DNA of 64,000 nt, from positions 3,064,677 through 3,128,676 of the forward strand of contig NC_052354.1 in assembly GCF_009727055.1 (NCBI RefSeq), given 5' to 3'. This DNA is from Benincasa hispida (Eukaryota; Streptophyta; Magnoliopsida; Cucurbitales; Cucurbitaceae). The notes beneath the pieces were generated by a model. That model was not told the DNA's origin. It worked only from the letters and a program-made list of their open reading frames with translations, and made no database searches. Position 1 is the stretch's first letter. The number at the start of each line of letters is the position of its first letter. Shown here in pieces: positions 10,126 through 22,370 of the stretch. Position numbers and translations under genes: made by a program.

Positions 10126-12041
10126 TTTTGGGATTGGTATCCTAACTCTCTCTTGTATTCTCGTAGTTTATAAACATTATATGAACAAATTATTATTGAT
10201 AAAATAATTGTTATTTTATGAGAATTTGCTCGATCCAATAAACTAAGATCCTAGGTTACTTTATGTAATTTAAACATGTAAGTAGAGATATACGGGTGGA
10301 TCATCTTTAAATGATAACCTAAATGGTTTGTAATAGATGGATAAAGTTCAGTACCTTATCCTAGTGACACTACGAATATGACCCGCTTTATAGATGTTAC
10401 AAGTGTTGTAAAGTACTACAAATGATCTGATCTTGATCATTCATGTGAAGACATGTGAGCGGGGGTACCTATACAAAGAGTTTGTATAAGACCAGACTAC
10501 GAGATGACTAGTCTCATTATACAACACCGTTAATAGTAGAGACTTACATTTCACCAGAATGACCATAGGTGATATAACCTGAATCCTAAATGAGTTGTGA
10601 ACTCCTGCCTAAAGGCGGTTATTTGATTTGCATGGGTGAGAGTGGACAAATCGTTGACTCAATATGCCTACCGTTTTGGGTATTCGTCTAATTAAAGAGC
10701 TGGTAACATAGCTACACAAGATGGAATTCACTCATTCCCTGATGTCAGGGTAAGTAGATAAATTGCTCCCTTAAGGGATAATTTTGAGGCTTGAACAATG
10801 TGTCCAATCCCTTTCTTGGCTCGAGAGATTTGGTCATAGTTGCACTATAATTTATTGTTCATTACAGAGATTGGTGGTACTTAAGGAGTTAGATGTAACT
10901 ACAAGGGTAAAATGGTAATTTTGGCCCAGTTGTACTAAGAATAATTTGTGAAATGTCATCACATTGTTGACTGGTTATATCCAATGTACACAGAAATATA
11001 TCTGTAGGCGAAAAATGTAGCTGACGGTCTTTAATGGAGTGACCGACAGTTAATGGATCTTAAGTAAGTTAATTAAAGAGTTTAATTAATCATCTAAGTA
11101 TCATTGGAGCTTCAAACTACAGGTCCATAAGGTCCCCTCTATAGTTCAACAGAAGTTTAATGAGAATCAAAATTAAATGAGGAAATTAAGTATATGGGAT
11201 ATAATTAATTTAGTTTAATTATATATGATATAATTATTATAATGTATTTGATACATTATAATATAAAGTTTAGTTGAGAGGAAATAAATATTTGAATATG
11301 ATTCAAATATTAATTATGTGAATTGAATTCATATAATTCAATTTAGTATAAATGGGATTTATATTAAATACCATTGTTGAGATAACTAAAACTATAGATT
11401 ATATTGTATTTGATATAATATAAAACTATAGGTTATATGTTATATTTGATATAACATATAGTTCAATATATATAATATGTGATAAGGTNNNNNNNNNNTA
11501 TATATATATTAGTTAAATAATTAAATTAAATCAATGAAATTAATTTATGTTTTGAATTTAAAATTGGAGGGAGTTGTAACTCCCTCCCCCTTCATTCTCT
11601 CAAGAACGTGAGGAGTCTGTTTCATGTCTTGACCTACTTTACAGAAGACAGAAAAAGACAGATCTCTCTGAGAGGATTTTTTTTTTTTTTTTTTTTTAGA
11701 AACCCTCTCCTCTCAATCTCCTTTCTTCGAAAAACCTAAAAGCCCACACCTCGTTAGAGATTCTCATCCCTACAGAGAATACGGAGGAAGATATTTTGGT
11801 GGTAGCCATCTTCATTCGAGGAGATTTTTCTGTTCGTGAACATTCTTGGAGAAGAGGATCACGTGAAAAAAAGGTTATTCAAAGGTAAGGGTTTCAAAAC
11901 CCTGATTTCTCTTCTGTTTAATTTTAAGCATGCTGTAAATTAAATCTATATAATGCACAATTTTGTTTTGTTCTGTAAAATTGGGTTTCTGTGAAAATTT
12001 TAAAATTGGGACCGACCCCACGTTTCCGCTCAGGGCCTTCA
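10126..12041 (+). repeat. Copia element B 3' LTR
   Basis: About 1.9 kb. It aligns with LTR A and with the solo LTR at 25137-27126. The opening TG has mutated to TT (TTTTGGGATTGG) and the end is ...GGGCCTTCA. It contains a run of T at about 11680-11698 and a 10-base gap. A 60-codon frame at 11963-12145 runs across the LTR end and is not a gene. Confidence 0.8.
11489..11498. other. Assembly gap (10 N)
   Basis: Ten N characters lie in an AT-rich part of LTR B. The size is probably nominal. Confidence 0.98.
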
Positions 12042-13640
12042 CAAGTTCTTTCAATATCAGTATCTACAAGCTCCCGAATCGGGATACAATTGCTGATAAC
12101 AGACCTAAGAGACCCTATTCATTTCTAAAATTTGTGGTGTTTTAATCCTCATGAAACAGCCTTCCGAATGGGAATGGGTGGTTTCTCCCAAGGTGACTCG
12201 CAAACAAAATATGAGAATCTCACGGTGCAACCTAATGGAAGAGACCATAGGATACGTTGACATACATCACCTACTTACTATGAACTACTTCCCCTATTCA
12301 CCTTGCTATTGACCCATGCAAACACTTTCTGAATGGAGATCACTTCTATGGTGACTCAAGTCGAGCATGAATCTCACGATGTGAACTGTTCGGACATGAG
12401 AGCTAAAAATAATATATCATATATATTATTAATCTCCCACTAAATTGCTTTATTTGTTTTGGGTAAATATTTACTTAGGTATATTATGGGTAATAAATAC
12501 AACCTAAGTTTAGGTGTTTATGCAAGTATAAAGTTTATATTTGGATTTAACCTACGATGTCTAAGTGATAAACCAATTTATTACCTCAAATCGCTCACAC
12601 ATGCTCATAAAACCACGTTAACAATACTAAAAACTCGGCTAAAATCCCCAGGTAGAAGGTGTTCCGTAAATAGTCAACTTAAGTACCTTCAATCTTAGAC
12701 AGGATTTAGCCTAGGGGAGTTTGTAACCAAAATTTTACAAGATAACGACCTATTTTAACTATTTAAAACAAGTTGTCATTTGTTAACCCAAGGTGAGCAT
12801 GCATGTTATCTTTGTTATAGATTTTTAAAAGTCTAATTGATTGTATAACTTTTATAACTTAGACATTCATCCATAACATACATCATACATTTCATAATTT
12901 AATATAACAACTATATTAAAACTCATGAAATTCTAAGCATGCAAATTATATTATTAAACATACAACATATATTTCATATATTAATAAAACAACTTATATT
13001 AATACTCATGAAATTCTAAGCATGCAAATTATATTATAACACTTATAACATACTTTTTAATGCATGCAACATTTCTATGGTGGGGTTTTAAAGCTACATG
13101 GTATACTTTTATGCACAATCAAGATTAATATAATTAATACATACATTCATAATACATAATTAATAGAACAAACTAAAGTGGACCGATTTTGGCATCTTTG
13201 GCAAACAAACAACTAAATTATTACAATCATAATTTAGAAACAACTCCAAACCACTCCCGAATACTTCAAACCGACCCGAACCAGCTTAAAAAACTTGAAC
13301 TGGACCTTTAAAGCTTGAAAATCGTGCTGAACAAACTGAAAAAGCCAAACTGGTCCAAACTGGTCTGCACAGTCCAAAAAACTGCTTAAAAAATAGCTTG
13401 CGTCTTGCTTCGATTTCTTCAAATTACAGCCTAATATCAACTCTAATGACTCTGAAAAAATTATAGACTCTTCTTCACACATTAAAGACCATAAACAACT
13501 GGGCAATTATAATAATTACAACCAAATTGAAGCTTAAAAAAATGTCAAAATCGTAATATATCTACTTTAGCCACCATACTTTCATCTCCAAGCTAAAATT
13601 AGTGCAAATTGAGTGCTTAAAACATGTTGGATACCAATTT
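12042..13640 (-). mobile_element. Minus-strand copia element C, leader region
   Basis: The + strand at 12100-12440 matches 63380-63700 closely (GAATCTCACGGTGCAAC, CCCTATTCACCTTG, GAATCTCACGATGTGAACT), which is the leader of the minus-strand copia element at the right edge. No gag is reached because copia B's LTR abuts at 12041. An imperfect direct duplication lies at about 12897-13040 (ACTCATGAAATTCTAAGCAT occurs twice). Open frames at 12459-12698 and 13234-13506 have no recognisable domain. Confidence 0.6.
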
Positions 13641-15305
13641 TAAGAATAAACAATATGCATATGGAAAAAATTTGGATTTTAAATACTCTAAATCTCATTA
13701 ATTTTAAAGATAAAACATGCATGAAAATAACTTTGAAATTAGGATTTGAGTTACAACCTTTGTAGCTCCAAATTAACCACCAATTCCACTCCAATCTTCT
13801 CATGAACCGGTTGTGAACCACCACGAGGGTCTTCTCGACTATTCTTCGGCCTTAGAATGTGATTGTGGGATCCGGTGAGTGACTAAATTAGGAATGAATT
13901 TAGAATAGAAATTGAGAGAGAATTGAGGACTTAAATTCTAAGACTCTTTTAGAATCTCTAAGTTGCCAAGAAAAATTTGTTTTTCAACTAACTTGAAAGT
14001 CACCAAAATGACGAAGAAGTTTAATCTTTATCAAAACATCCTATTAATTTAATATTCAATTATTAAATCCAACACTAATCTCCATGAATCTTTATTCATA
14101 TTTTGATATTTAAATCTTATTTAAATATTTCCAACTCTCTCTTTATCATTCAATTTCCAATTGAATAATATGTCGTTAAATATATCGCATATATTTAGCC
14201 CTTATTCCCTAATTCAAATATGAACACTTCAAACTCAAACTTGTCAGGTTGTTTTAAGGTTTAGTTCGATATGAGCTAGCAGGGGGACCTAATGGATCTA
14301 CAGATCATGAGCTCCAATGATCTGAGATTAATTGCCTAAATTCTTTTAACCGAATTAACCAACATTCATTAACTACCGAGACACTCCAATAAAGCCCAGT
14401 AGTTGCACTCTCCTCACTGTAGATATATTTCTGTCCACTTGATTTAACCATGATCAGTAAGTCGATCCTTCACAGGTTGTTCGTATTTACAGTTGGGTCA
14501 AAATTACTGTTTTACCCATGTAAAACATCTTGCTCCTTAAGTCTCCATTGATCCACTAATGAACAATTGGTTTATGATCCTACCATTAAACCGAGTCCCT
14601 CTCAGTCATAGTGAGGGTGTGGCGTCTTGTTCAAGACTAGGAGTCAGTACTTAAGGGAATAACCTATCTGCTAATCTTGAAATCGGGTAGGAAGAAATTC
14701 CATCTTGCAAGACTATGCCCCCAACTATCTACCCGGTCTTACTCCTAAAATGGAAGGCTTATTAAGCGGCAATGTTGAGTAATTCTCACTAATGCAGATT
14801 AAAGAATAATAACGAATAAACAGGAGTTCATAGTTAACTCAGGATTAAGATCGAGTTACCTTAAGTCATCGAAATAAAACGATCAATTTTAACAGTAAAT
14901 GACGTTATAAAGAAAAGTCACTATTTCATGGTTCGGTCTCATGCAAACATCTTTAGCATAGGTTGCCCCACTCGCATGTCTCCATAAGAACGATGCAGGA
15001 TCACATTGTTTGTCTTAAATACAAAGTAGGCTACATCCATAAGGATAAGGTACCCATCCCTATCCCTATACTTATAGACCGTTTTGGTTATATACTCAAA
15101 CTTGATCCACTTTTATGTCTCCACATAAAGTTTAAGTATTCATGCTATAGCTAGGGGCTCGCGAGCTTATTGGATTTAGACGTGAACAATGCAATTTATA
15201 TATTCAATAACAACTCTACTGAATATACCTCAATAACATATTTATTGTAAAATAGAATATATTTAATGTTCACAAACTGCGAGTTTTAGAACAAACAACC
15301 AAACA
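13641..15305 (-). repeat. Copia element C LTR
   Basis: Read on the minus strand this starts TGTTTGGTTGTTTGTTCTAA at 15305. It carries the standard copia LTR blocks in reverse (for example CAGTTGGGTCAAAATTAC at about 14491, and AGATATATTTCTGTCCACTT near 14421). A weak primer-site-like GGATACCA lies at about 13629-13636. The left end is therefore placed near 13641, but it is uncertain by tens of bases. Confidence 0.65.
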
Positions 15306-15403
15306 GTTGCAATGTATGAGAATATTTGTGTAATAACAATGAATGGCTAAACGTTTTAGTTCTAAGGTATTGATGTAATTTTTTTTTATGGATTTAAGTT
15401 CAC

Positions 15404-15441
<38 letters not shown>

Positions 15442-16869
15442 TATGGATGTTGTGGATTTGAGTGTTTTCCTTTATATTGTGCTTTTTACATCGATTGATT
15501 ATTGATGTATGTTAGGTCAAATATTCAATTAGACATATTGTATATTTAATCAAACCTATAATATTGGATCATTATCTAATCTATCATGAAAATGGTTAGG
15601 TTGATAATGAAAGTTGATCCTGACTACGTCTATTGTCATGGTTCTTAATTTGGTTTCAAGCGATTAGTAATCAATTATGTTTGCATGAGAAAAGATGGTT
15701 GTTGAAAGATAATAATCTGGAAAATAGTTTCTACGCTTAAATATATCATAGACACAATATTCCATAAAAATATTTGTATGATTTAATGAAGTAATTAAGG
15801 AAATCAACATTCTTGAACGTCTTTGTCTCTTGAATTTCAAATCTTGTCTTTACTTTATTTTTTTTTATTTTCATATGTCACATCATCTAAATTTCAATCC
15901 TTAAATAAAATCAACACGATTCTAGATAATAGTTAAGCATACTCTGGCCATTTGATCTCTGAATGACTATACTCAGTTTCTTAGGTCGTTTTAATATATT
16001 ACACTTGATATGTGCACTTGCGTTAGTAAGAATATCTCACACCCATTCTCTTTTACTTTACGTTTTCTATTTATCTTTGATTGTTGATTCTTTACAAGTG
16101 ATTCACCTGTTTAATTAGGACAATTATACTTCAAAAAGATGAAAGAGCCTCAGAATATATATAAAATAGATGAGTAATTACTCTTCTAATTACTAATTAA
16201 TTTATCTAACAATGAGATAGTCTTTATTTGACTTTGAATTATTTGAGCTTCCCCATTTTGAGGCAGAATGTTCCCTTAAAAAGATGGGTTGTTTCTTCAC
16301 GTGGTAATACTAATTAGCATGAAAAGAAGACAATGGAGTAAAAGTTAATGCATAAACTATGAAGAGTAAGAGGCATATGGTGGACAAAATGAATGAAGAG
16401 GATTGAATTAATGTATGGTTTCCATTATGGAGACATTAAAATCCAATATTATTAGAAGGAGGGATTAATTCACCAATTTACTTATGAACTTTTCCAAATC
16501 CTAATTGATTTAACTAATTAAACTTGGATTTGCTAATCAGATTCTGTCCTTCAAAATCACAATTTTCAACCGACAAAATCATTCATCACACGCACACTCC
16601 ACTAGTCTACAACCCTCTTTTTAAGTAAATACATGAAAATGGATTTATTCATCTTTTCAATATAGAATAAAATAATTTTGTCTTTTGTGTCTATTTGTCC
16701 TCTCTTAAGCTCGTCGGTATATACTGATAATCAAAAGGTCTGTAGTTCAAATGTCTTACCCTCAACTTGTACAGAAAAAATAGCTCACTTTGATGATTTT
16801 ATTTTTACTTTTTCATTTTAAATTTATACGATTTATGGAATCTTTTGATGATTCTTTTATATTTAAAAA
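15306..16869. other. Intergenic, no gene seen
   Basis: AT-rich sequence with a long T run at about 15410-15438. I see no coding similarity, no RNA gene and no clear transposon end. Confidence 0.5.
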
Positions 16870-17040
16870 AGAGAAGCTTTCACAGATAAAAAAAAAAAAA
16901 TGTCAAACTATTTATAGAAATATGAAAAAAAAAACATTGATAGACACTAGACTTCTATCAGTATCTATGAGTAATAGATTTCTATCAGTTTCTATCACTG
17001 GTAGACACTGATAAATTTCTATCAGCTTAGAAAATATTAA
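16870..17040. repeat. TGATAGA/TCTATCA dispersed repeat
   Basis: Starts near TTTCACAGATAAAAAA and ends in a run of alternating TGATAGA and TCTATCAGT words. The same opening and the same words recur at 39640-39790, inside an NPF intron, and a related block is at 43853-43985. It looks like a short non-autonomous element. I recall similar repeats from cucurbit genomes, but this is not checked. Confidence 0.6.
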
Positions 17041-17479
17041 AATTTTGGAAAAATTGTCGATTTTGACCCAAAAAGTTTTTTTCAATTCAAAAGTAACCTC
17101 ATTTTTAAAGTCTACATTTTTAACCTCTTTTCCATCTTTTCAGTTTTTAAGTGGAGGGATCTACCATGTGAAAATACCATTTTGCCCCTTAATAAATGGT
17201 CATTCAAGTGCTTTGAATATGAAATCACCCAACTTACCTAACTCACATATCTTAAATTAGAAACTTCAATCTTCAGTTTCACATTTTGTTTTCAAGACAA
17301 AAATGCTTTACATGAGGGTCCTAACTTCAGAGGAATAATTTCTTTCCTTTTTGAGAGTTTCAAAAGAGATAGGTATGTTGAAAAGTAATCTTTTAATTTT
17401 TTTTGTTGAAAAGTAGTCGTTTCTTTCGTAAAGTTGAGTTTGTAAGTATGTCTTTTGTCTTGTGAATTGTCTCGTAATG
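17041..17479. other. Intergenic, no gene seen
   Basis: T-rich sequence with GTTGAAAAGTA repeated near 17367 and 17405. The small open frames here lack recognisable domains. It leads into the palindromic array. Confidence 0.4.
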
Positions 17480-17790
17480 TTGTAAGTTTGTTTTGTGAAG
17501 TTACTTCACGAGACAAACTTAAAACATTATGAAAAAATAAATACGAATAGATTGCCTTGTGAAGTAACTTCACGAGACAAACTTACAACATTATGGAAAG
17601 ATAAATATGTCTCGTGAAGGTGAATAGATTGTCTCGTAAAGTAACTTCACGAGACAAACTTACAACATTATGAAAAAAAATACATCTCATGAAGATGAAT
17701 AGATTGTCTCGTGAAGTTACTTCATGGGACAAAAGACAAAAATGAACTCAACTTTACGAGACAAAACTTTTGTCTCGTAAAGTTGAGTTC
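17480..17790. repeat. Tandem array of palindromes (TGAAGTAACTTCA core)
   Basis: Four imperfect repeats, at about 17491, 17551, 17628 and 17703, each carry an inverted repeat centred on GTGAAGTAACTTCAC and extending out to TTGTCTC/GAGACAA. They are separated by a spacer around ACTTACAACATTATG. The array ends in a perfect 23-bp inverted repeat (17744-17766 and 17768-17790) with a single C between the arms. A 93-codon minus frame at 17292-17573 overlaps it and is unlikely to be a gene. Confidence 0.85.
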
Positions 17791-18476
17791 AAGACCCGGA
17801 ATCCACCCTCAAGGAAGCAATACATCTATTTTCCCTCAAGACGGGAAGAAGTGAATTCCATCGTGTGTAGCTTTGTTCCCAGCTCCCTACTTAAACAAAT
17901 CCCCAAAATGGTAAGCATATTGAGTTGGCGAATCTAACCACTCTCACCCACACAAATCAAATGATTGCCTTTATAGGTAGAAGTTCGCGACTCACTCAAG
18001 ATTAAGATCAAGTTACCTATGATCATCCTAGTGAAATGTAAGTATTTTCAAGTAATGGTGTTATAAAGAAAGATTAATCATTTCGCGGTCTGGTCTTATA
18101 CAAACTCTTTGTGTAGGATACTCCCACTCACATGTCTCGACATGAGCGATTAGGATCGATTTTTTTGTAAAACTTTACAACCATTATAACAATTACAAAG
18201 TAGGTCGCATCCGCAGTATCACCAAGATAAGCACCCAACCTTATCTATATACCACAAACCATTTAGGTTATTACTTAAACTGGATCCAGTTATATGTCAA
18301 TTACATACATGTTTAAGTCACATTAAATAACCTCATATCTTGTTAATTAGATTGAGTTATACAATTATAAATTTCAAATAAAATAACTCTTTATTTTATT
18401 AAATAAATAAATTTTATTTATAAATTACAAACCACGAGATTTATGACACAATCTCTTACAAGTTTATATCCTAACA
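17791..18476 (-). repeat. Partial copia LTR
   Basis: The first third of a copia LTR on the minus strand, ending ...CCTAACA at 18476. It contains the blocks CACTCTCACCCACACAAATC and GTCTTATACAAACTCTTTGT, also seen at 21060-21230. The remainder of the LTR is replaced by the palindromic array. Confidence 0.75.
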
Positions 18477-19491
18477 TTCTCAACATTAAGACACCACTAG
18501 ATTCCTAAATTAAGTGATCAATTTAACTTAACAATATTTTCCCAAAAACTTAACAAAGGAAATGCATAAGTCAAAGAAGTACGAAGCATAAGTATTAATC
18601 AAGCCATAAAGCCCTAAGGTATTTATATAATTGAATTCTTAGAGAATTTAGCTCATGACTAATAATAAATTACTCGATTTTATTAAATAAAAAATTATGA
18701 CTACAAGGTAAATGTTCAACAAGATGAAGAAGAAAAAGAAAGGGAAATAATAAAAACAGTGTGTAAATAAATAGAAGAAAATTGGAATTGTAAACAAGTG
18801 ACTCCTTCCGACTATCTTTTGATCTCTCAATCTTTCCCTAGGATGATTCTCTTCTTTTAAAGACGAATGAAACCTTGCCACATGTTTTCACACGGTAGAA
18901 GTAACCTAGAATGCTCAAACCTTAGAGGGACTTTCGTCGTTGAAGCTTGCTTAATGGGGGGAAGAGATCCCAGCCAAGGGATGGCTAATTTCATAGGTGG
19001 AACATGTGTGTGTGTGCAAGCCCTTTTACTTAAGTCATAATAATTTGTCATGATTTTAAATGAATCTTTTTAGTTTTCCCCCTACTCTAGTTCGGTGAAA
19101 TTTATTAAAATTTTCTTTATCATTCAAAAAAGATCACTAGATTGACATTTATTCTTTCTCCCTTTTTTTAGGCAAAAGAAGAACTTCTCATGACACACTA
19201 CCTTCATTTTGACTTGCCCACATGGGTTTCATGAATGACATTCAACTTACGAGCAATGTCTTTGTTTTTTTATTCAATCTAGTAACAAGAATACACAATA
19301 CATAAGGAAGTTCCTAACTCATTTCAGGACCGTTCGAGGTGACAACCTGATTAATTCAAGTAAATTTATGCTTCACTGTTAGAAACTTAAGCAAACAAGG
19401 CTTTGTGCTCAAATTTGCAAGGAAATCAGAGAGAGACTTAAAGAAAACTTAATTCATGAGTATGTTATCCTATTTCCATAGTAGATCATCT
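18477..19491. other. Unassigned sequence left of solo LTR
   Basis: No recognisable gene. A 64-codon minus frame (18857-19051) has no domain I know. The last five bases, CATCT at 19487-19491, are one copy of the target duplication of the solo LTR that follows. The stretch was therefore contiguous with 21559 onward before that insertion and may be part of the gypsy element's distal region. Confidence 0.4.
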
Positions 19492-21558
19492 TGAAGGGAT
19501 TGGAATTCCTCGAAGTGGAAGCATACGAATGCATTGATCTCTAAATTAATTTTACAGAAAATACAAAATTACAGAGTGATGGAAACAATTGATAAACATT
19601 ATTAAATCAAGCATGTTACTACTATGAAAATTGAGAAGATGGATTAAGAAAAGTATATCCTTGAAGATCTATATCTTCGTGTTTCCTCTCCATAGCACGA
19701 ACACGAAACAACATCTCTCGATCTCTCGAACACGTGAATCTGGCACCCAGGAACATAATGGACGAGAATCGTGCAAAGTTGTGGGCTTGCACTCAATCTT
19801 GGTAAGGGAGGAGTATGACAAATTGATAGATTTTTCATGAAGAGTATGAAAGTATAGAGAGATCAGAGGAAGAAGAAGAAGTTAAGAGGACCCAATTTCT
19901 CTCTCTTCTATTTTCACGTGAGATGAAGGGTTAATGGGTTGAGATGAGGGATTGATGGGTTGAGGGAATTACAACTCCCTCCCTATTTTTTTTTTTTATT
20001 TCAAGATTCAAATTCAAAATTTTGACTTTTAATAAAAATAAAATTAATATTATATATATCTATATTCATATATATATATACACACACATTAACTAACTTA
20101 ATATATATAAATATTAAACCATATTAAACTATAATATAACCTATATTTTTTATATAAATCACATTCATATAATTTAATATTTGAACCACATTTAAATAAC
20201 AACCCCTCCCATCAAACTACATAAATTTAATTTGAATCATATTCATATTAATTTTAACATATAGTATCTATATGAATCATATTCACATAATTAATACTTA
20301 AATCATATTTAAATATCTATTTCCTCATAAACTATATAAATTTAGTATGAATCATATTCATATAATTAATATTTGAATCATATTCAAATATTTATTTCTC
20401 TCATATAATTATATAATGTATCAACATACATTATATAGTATAATGTATCTATATACATTATATAATTGTATCTTATACAATTAATTACCTTTAATTAATT
20501 CAAACAATTCAAATTAAACCAAAATTAATTTGATTCTAATTAGTCTTTATTGAGCTAACGAAGGAACCTTATGGACCTATAGATTGAAGCTCAAATGATA
20601 CACCATTAATTGATTAAACTCTTTAATCAGATTAATCAACATTCATTAACTGCTGGTCACTTCACTAAAGACTAACAACTGCACTCTTCGCACTATAGAT
20701 ATATTTTCGTGTCCATTTCATATAACCAATCAATAGTGCGTTGATCCTTCATAAATTGCTCGTAAGTACAGTTGGGTCAAAATTACCAGTTTACCCCTAT
20801 ATTTATATCTAACTCCATAAGTACTACTGATTCTTCTAATGAACAATTAGTCATAGTCCAATTATGACTTAACCCCTCTCAGCCAGGAGAGGGTAAGGCA
20901 CTTCATTGCTCAAGTCTCAAAACTAGCCCTTAAGGAAGCAATTTATCTACTTACCCATATAATAAGGAGGGCGTGAATTCCTTCTTGTGTAACCGTGTTC
21001 CTAGATCCCCAATTAGAAAATTCCCCAAAATGGTAGGTAGATTAAGTCGGCAAACTTGGCCACTCTCACCCATACAAATTAAAGGACCGTGCTCATAGGT
21101 AGGAGTTCACAATTCACCCAGGATTAAGGTCAAGTTACCTATGGTCATCCTGGTTAAATGTAAATCTCTTCTAGTAACGACGTTATGAAGAGAGACTCAA
21201 TAATTTATGGTCCGGTCCTTATACAAACTCTTTGTATAGGATACCCCTATTTACATGTCTTCACATGAATGATTAGGATCAGATCATTTGTAACACTTTA
21301 AAACAATTTTAACATTTACAAAGCGGGTTATATTAGTAATGTTACCAGGATAAGGCACCAAACTTTATCCGTATACTACAGATCATTTAGGTTATCACTT
21401 AAACATGATCCACCTATATGTCTCGACATACATGTTTATGTCATATCAGATAATCTTGAATCTTTGTTTAATGGATTATTGCACAAGTTATATAAATCTA
21501 ATCAACCATTGATTCAACTAACATATAACTATGAGGCTTTAAAGCATGCATCCCAACA
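19492..21558 (-). repeat. Solo copia LTR
   Basis: A 2067-bp LTR read on the minus strand, opening TGTTGGGATGCATGC at 21558 and closing ...CAATCCCTTCA at 19492. It is flanked by a perfect 5-bp duplication, CATCT at 19487-19491 and 21559-21563. There is no internal copia sequence, so it is a solo LTR left by LTR-LTR recombination. The standard copia LTR blocks are present in reverse orientation. Confidence 0.85.
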
Positions 21559-22166
21559 CATCTAATTTATTTATACAAAACAACTCACAGGCAATCATAG
21601 TCATCGAAAACTCATCAAATTCACAATCAAAGCACACATCAATTTTGCACTCAAAATCGAAAAAAAATTATCCAAAATTTTCAACATTCAACCACTCCAA
21701 GATTAACATGCATAAGACAGTGTAATTCCCAAATAGCATGCATAGCAGGGTAAAGCACACAATACACATATAAAGTACGAGGACACCCCCACCCCAAACA
21801 TAAAACTAAGTATTGTCCCCAATGCAAGAAAACAAAACCAATCATACAACATATGGGTGATACAAGCCTAGGCATAAGCGAGATCTACAAAATCTTGCTA
21901 GTGAACTCATACTTGAATGTTCTTGGCCATAGAGAAAACTCTTGAAAGTTAGGAACCAAACCATCATGAGAGAACTCTAATTCAACTTGTTCAAAAGGAA
22001 AACAAAGAAAACAAAACAAAGCAAAAATAAACACTTTGGTTGCCACCACAAGAAGCGTTAATTTTAGTATCTTTAGATAAACAGGGCTCGTAAATCAAGC
22101 ACGATCGGAAGATGGCTTCCTTATTCCTTGCATTGAACCATCTAAAATCAACAAATCTCACCCATA
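21559..22166 (-). mobile_element. Gypsy element (Athila/Tat-like), 3' non-coding region
   Basis: On the minus strand this has TGCATTGGGGACAATACTTA followed by TTTGGGGTGGGGGTGTCC (about 21784-21832). This is a block I know from the region downstream of the ORFs in plant Athila/Tat-type gypsy elements. No RT or integrase lies between it and the protease region to the right, so pol has been deleted. The 3' LTR is not seen. Confidence 0.65.
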
Positions 22167-22370
22167 CTAGAATTTACATAAATAATCAACAGTATTGCAA
22201 TCGCCAGTAAATACATAATCCAATTTCTCCTTATTAATTAATTCAACATCACCTTTGTAGACATAATCAAGGAAATTCACTGTATCATATTTTGGATATC
22301 TCTCAGGACTGACCATATTTTCTTTGACATGCTTATCTGTTGATTCTTTACACTCCAACTCATATCTAAG
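22167..22370 (-). pseudogene. Gypsy polyprotein fragment after protease
   Basis: A minus-strand frame running from the solo LTR junction to about 22167 (NMVSPERYPKYDTVNFLD, YVFTGDCNTVDYL). It continues the frame found at 23576-23811 once the solo LTR and one copy of its 5-bp target duplication are removed. I take it as the linker between protease and RT. The RT itself is absent. Confidence 0.65.
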
